Source of the DNA: Reclinomonas americana ATCC 50394
Taxonomy: Eukaryota; Jakobida; Jakobea; Jakobida
Assembly: GCA_048213135.1 (NCBI GenBank)
Contig: PS015097.1
Location: forward strand, 72,679 to 136,678
Length of the DNA: 64,000 nucleotides
Direction: 5' to 3'
The notes below the pieces were generated by a model, which was given only the letters and a program-made list of their open reading frames with translations, made no database searches and was not told where the DNA came from. Positions 62,601 to 64,000 of this stretch are shown piece after piece (the stretch's first letter is position 1; each line of letters begins with the position of its first letter). Both the position numbers and the translations under genes were made by a program.

Positions 62601-62879
62601 TGGAGATCATCCACCTCGCGCGCCTCCGGACTCTGCAGCTCCTCCAGGTACTCCTGAAACATCTTGGCAAACTCCGGGTTCTTCATCGCCTCATTGAAAC
62701 GCTGACGCTCCTGCGCTCACACACAAACACACACACAGAGAGACAAAGAGAGAGTGAACATCTCACGCGCGCGCAACACACACTCTCTCTCTCTCTCAAG
62801 CACACACCTCAGGCGTCACATCGCCCATGGCCTCACTCGTGGGCGGCCCAAACGGTGGCGGTTGCAGAGGATCACTCAT
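59683..62879 (-). CDS. DNAAF2: DNAAF2/Kintoun-like dynein assembly factor (PIH1 + CS domains)
   Basis: The start MSDPLQPPPFGPPTSEAMGD (62879) leads to ERQRFNEAMKNPEFAKMFQE, then EQYIRQVEAEQGKSATAQII (PIH1 N-terminal helices). It continues EFVFKVKRTDEPIKVFVNVC, NNWRIPLSLGALRMERDKQD, ECAVYDIVFHPDAVR, KAYKTMLVEIAIAHLRDK and LPKMKSKGKPAAQAI. All of these are hallmarks of the PIH1/Kintoun family. A Ser/Ala/Pro linker and a beta-rich segment precede a CS (p23-like) domain: ENVDLEIENRSVSLHDAQGI, YKLEVALPHPVDEDSARAQF and AKRVLTVTLPVI. The long C-terminus is disordered with a duplicated motif (HVHF...ASDEHG.R.STP.R) and ends NTVMFEID at 59683. Kintoun works with HSP90/HSP70 in the cytoplasm to pre-assemble axonemal dynein arms, so this organism builds motile cilia. 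One intron (about 62133-62460) is a long GA-rich repeat. Confidence 0.88.
62157..62440. repeat. GA-rich (plus strand) repeat in a DNAAF2 intron
   Basis: The tract is about 280 bases made almost only of G and A on the plus strand, with short GGGA, GAGA and GACT units. It reads as CT on the transcribed strand of DNAAF2. It fills nearly all of one intron, which is several times longer than the others in the gene. Confidence 0.8.
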
Positions 62880-62970
62880 TCTCTCACTGACACACTAACA
62901 CAAAGACAAACGCTCGTTGATTGCAGTTTCGTTCCTGCGAATCTGCTCACCTTTTTGCTGCTGTTTACTA
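62880..62970. promoter_or_regulatory. Bidirectional promoter shared by two ciliary genes
   Basis: The spacer is 91 bases between the ATG of DNAAF2 (62879, minus) and the ATG of the ARMC9-like gene (62971, plus). It must contain the control sequences for both. I saw no clear RFX X-box (GTTGCC...GGCAAC) and no TATA box in it. Confidence 0.6.
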
Positions 62971-63276
62971 ATGACGAGTTTCGACGAGGAGAGTGCAGTG
63001 CAACTCATCCGCGAGTTCCTCGGCGCTCAGCACTATGCAGAGACACTGACGCGCTTTGAGGAGGAGCGCAGTGCAAAGCAAGCTGCTGGAGGAGGAGGTG
63101 CTGCGCAACAGCAGCTGCAGCAGGAGCCTCCAAAGGAGCTGTGGACTGCGGATAGTGTGGTGGTGAGTGGGAGGAGAGAGAGAGAGACAGGAGAGAGGAG
63201 AGAGTGAGTGGTGAGACTGGTGACGCACACACTCTTGCACACACACACATAGCAACGGTGATCAACCACTGTGATC

Positions 63277-63309
<33 letters not shown>

Positions 63310-64000
63310 NNNNNNNNNNNNNNNNNNNNCACACACACTGTGTCACGCACAGATCAACGCACTGCGATCAATCCTCATTCTTCAATCCTCACCTGTCTGT
63401 CTCTTCTCCCTGTCGCAGGCCGAGTTGGAATCATCGTTTGTGGCTGGCGAGACATCGGCGTTCTTTGACACGTGGGCGAAGCGCGTTCAGGCGCGTGCAC
63501 GATCCACGGCCGATGGCGTGCGCCTGGAGTTCTTTTGTCGCGTGTACTTTGCGCTGTACAGTCACATGGTGGCGGAGCAGCGACCGGCGTCGGCCACGGT
63601 GGTGGGCACCAGTGGTTTGTCGGCCATTAGTGAGGCCGATAATCGGCGGCGAGTGCAGCACTTTCGGGAGTACCTGGAGACGCACAGCGATGAGTTGGCG
63701 TACTCGAGTGACTATCTGCCGTTCTTTGCGCTGCCGTACGTCTCCAACCCGAAGCGGCATCCCACCTTTGCTCACCTCTTCAAGGTTGGTGGCGATGTAT
63801 TACTTCATTCTTCCTCGTGTGTGCATGCGGTTCACGCAGAAAATGCGCAGTCGGAGTGGAGTGAGAGCCTGATGGTGGACGTGGAGGAGTTTGCGCGTGC
63901 GTGGCTGGTGTCGGCCACACAAAAGCCGCGACTGCTGGAGTTGGTGGCACAGGTAACATGTACATGATCGGTTGATGAAAGACAGTGGCCAGTGCTGACA
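62971..64000 (+). CDS. ARMC9: ARMC9-like LisH protein, 5' part (continues past window)
   Basis: The start MTSFDEESAVQLIREFLGAQ (62971) is a LisH-type opening (HYAETLTRFEEERSAK). Downstream exons match ARMC9 closely: AELESSFVAGETSAFFDTWA (human [20 protein letters not shown]), LEFFCRVYFALYSHMV, RRVQHFREYLETHSDELAYS and SDYLPFFALPYVSNPKRHPT then FAHLF (human [20 protein letters not shown]). EFARAWLVSATQKPRLLELV follows. ARMC9 is a basal-body and ciliary-tip protein needed for cilium stability; human loss causes Joubert syndrome. The first intron contains CT/CA repeats and a 20-base N gap. The armadillo-repeat part must lie to the right of the window. Confidence 0.88.
63310..63329. other. Assembly gap (20 N) in ARMC9 intron
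   Basis: The gap is a run of 20 N between a CT repeat and a CA repeat, inside the first intron. The true length of the missing repeat is unknown. No coding sequence is affected. Confidence 0.98.

Overview
The window is nuclear DNA from a free-living, flagellated eukaryotic microbe (a protist); I cannot name the species. The evidence is that nearly every gene is broken into short exons by introns of mostly about 50-100 bases, that the products are eukaryote-specific (a nucleoporin, UTP10, PARN, ribosomal protein eL24, SCAMP, a HECT ligase), and that two genes are cilium-specific (DNAAF2/Kintoun and ARMC9). Coding DNA is GC-rich. Introns and spacers are full of CA/TG, GA/CT and triplet microsatellites. 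There is no sign of bacterial operons, CRISPR arrays, insertion sequences or tRNA genes. Gene extents were read by joining exons on frame, GT/AG sites and family similarity. Ends are therefore firmer than internal splice sites.

Layout: 18 genes are packed with very short spacers and largely alternating strands. From left to right: (1) the 3' part of a gene joining a protein-kinase C-lobe to a HECT ubiquitin-ligase domain (+, cut by the left edge); (2) a NUP88-like nucleoporin (-); (3) an RCC1-repeat protein (-); (4) a long Kelch/coiled-coil protein (+); (5) an RRM-ended protein of unknown role (+); (6) a leucine-rich-repeat/coiled-coil protein (+); (7) UTP10/HEATR1, about 9 kb (-); (8) a long unrecognised coiled-coil-like protein (+); (9) PARN deadenylase (+); (10) the U11/U12-65K protein RNPC3 (+); (11) SCAMP (-); (12) an unrecognised protein with repeated basic motifs (+); (13) an ankyrin-repeat protein with a putative N-myristoylation site (-); (14) eL24 (+); (15) a secreted EGF/Thr-Pro-repeat/glycosidase protein (+); (16) a GH113-like secreted glycosidase (-); (17) DNAAF2/Kintoun (-); (18) the 5' part of an ARMC9-like LisH gene (+, cut by the right edge).

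How the genes relate: most are housekeeping genes for ribosome production (UTP10, eL24), mRNA decay (PARN), minor splicing (RNPC3), nuclear transport (NUP88) and membrane traffic (SCAMP). Two local groupings look meaningful. DNAAF2 and ARMC9, both ciliary, start 91 bases apart head to head. Two secreted glycosidase-type genes converge on each other at 57.3-57.7 kb. The most unusual item is the kinase-HECT fusion at the left edge, whose HECT domain appears to lack the catalytic cysteine at its usual place.
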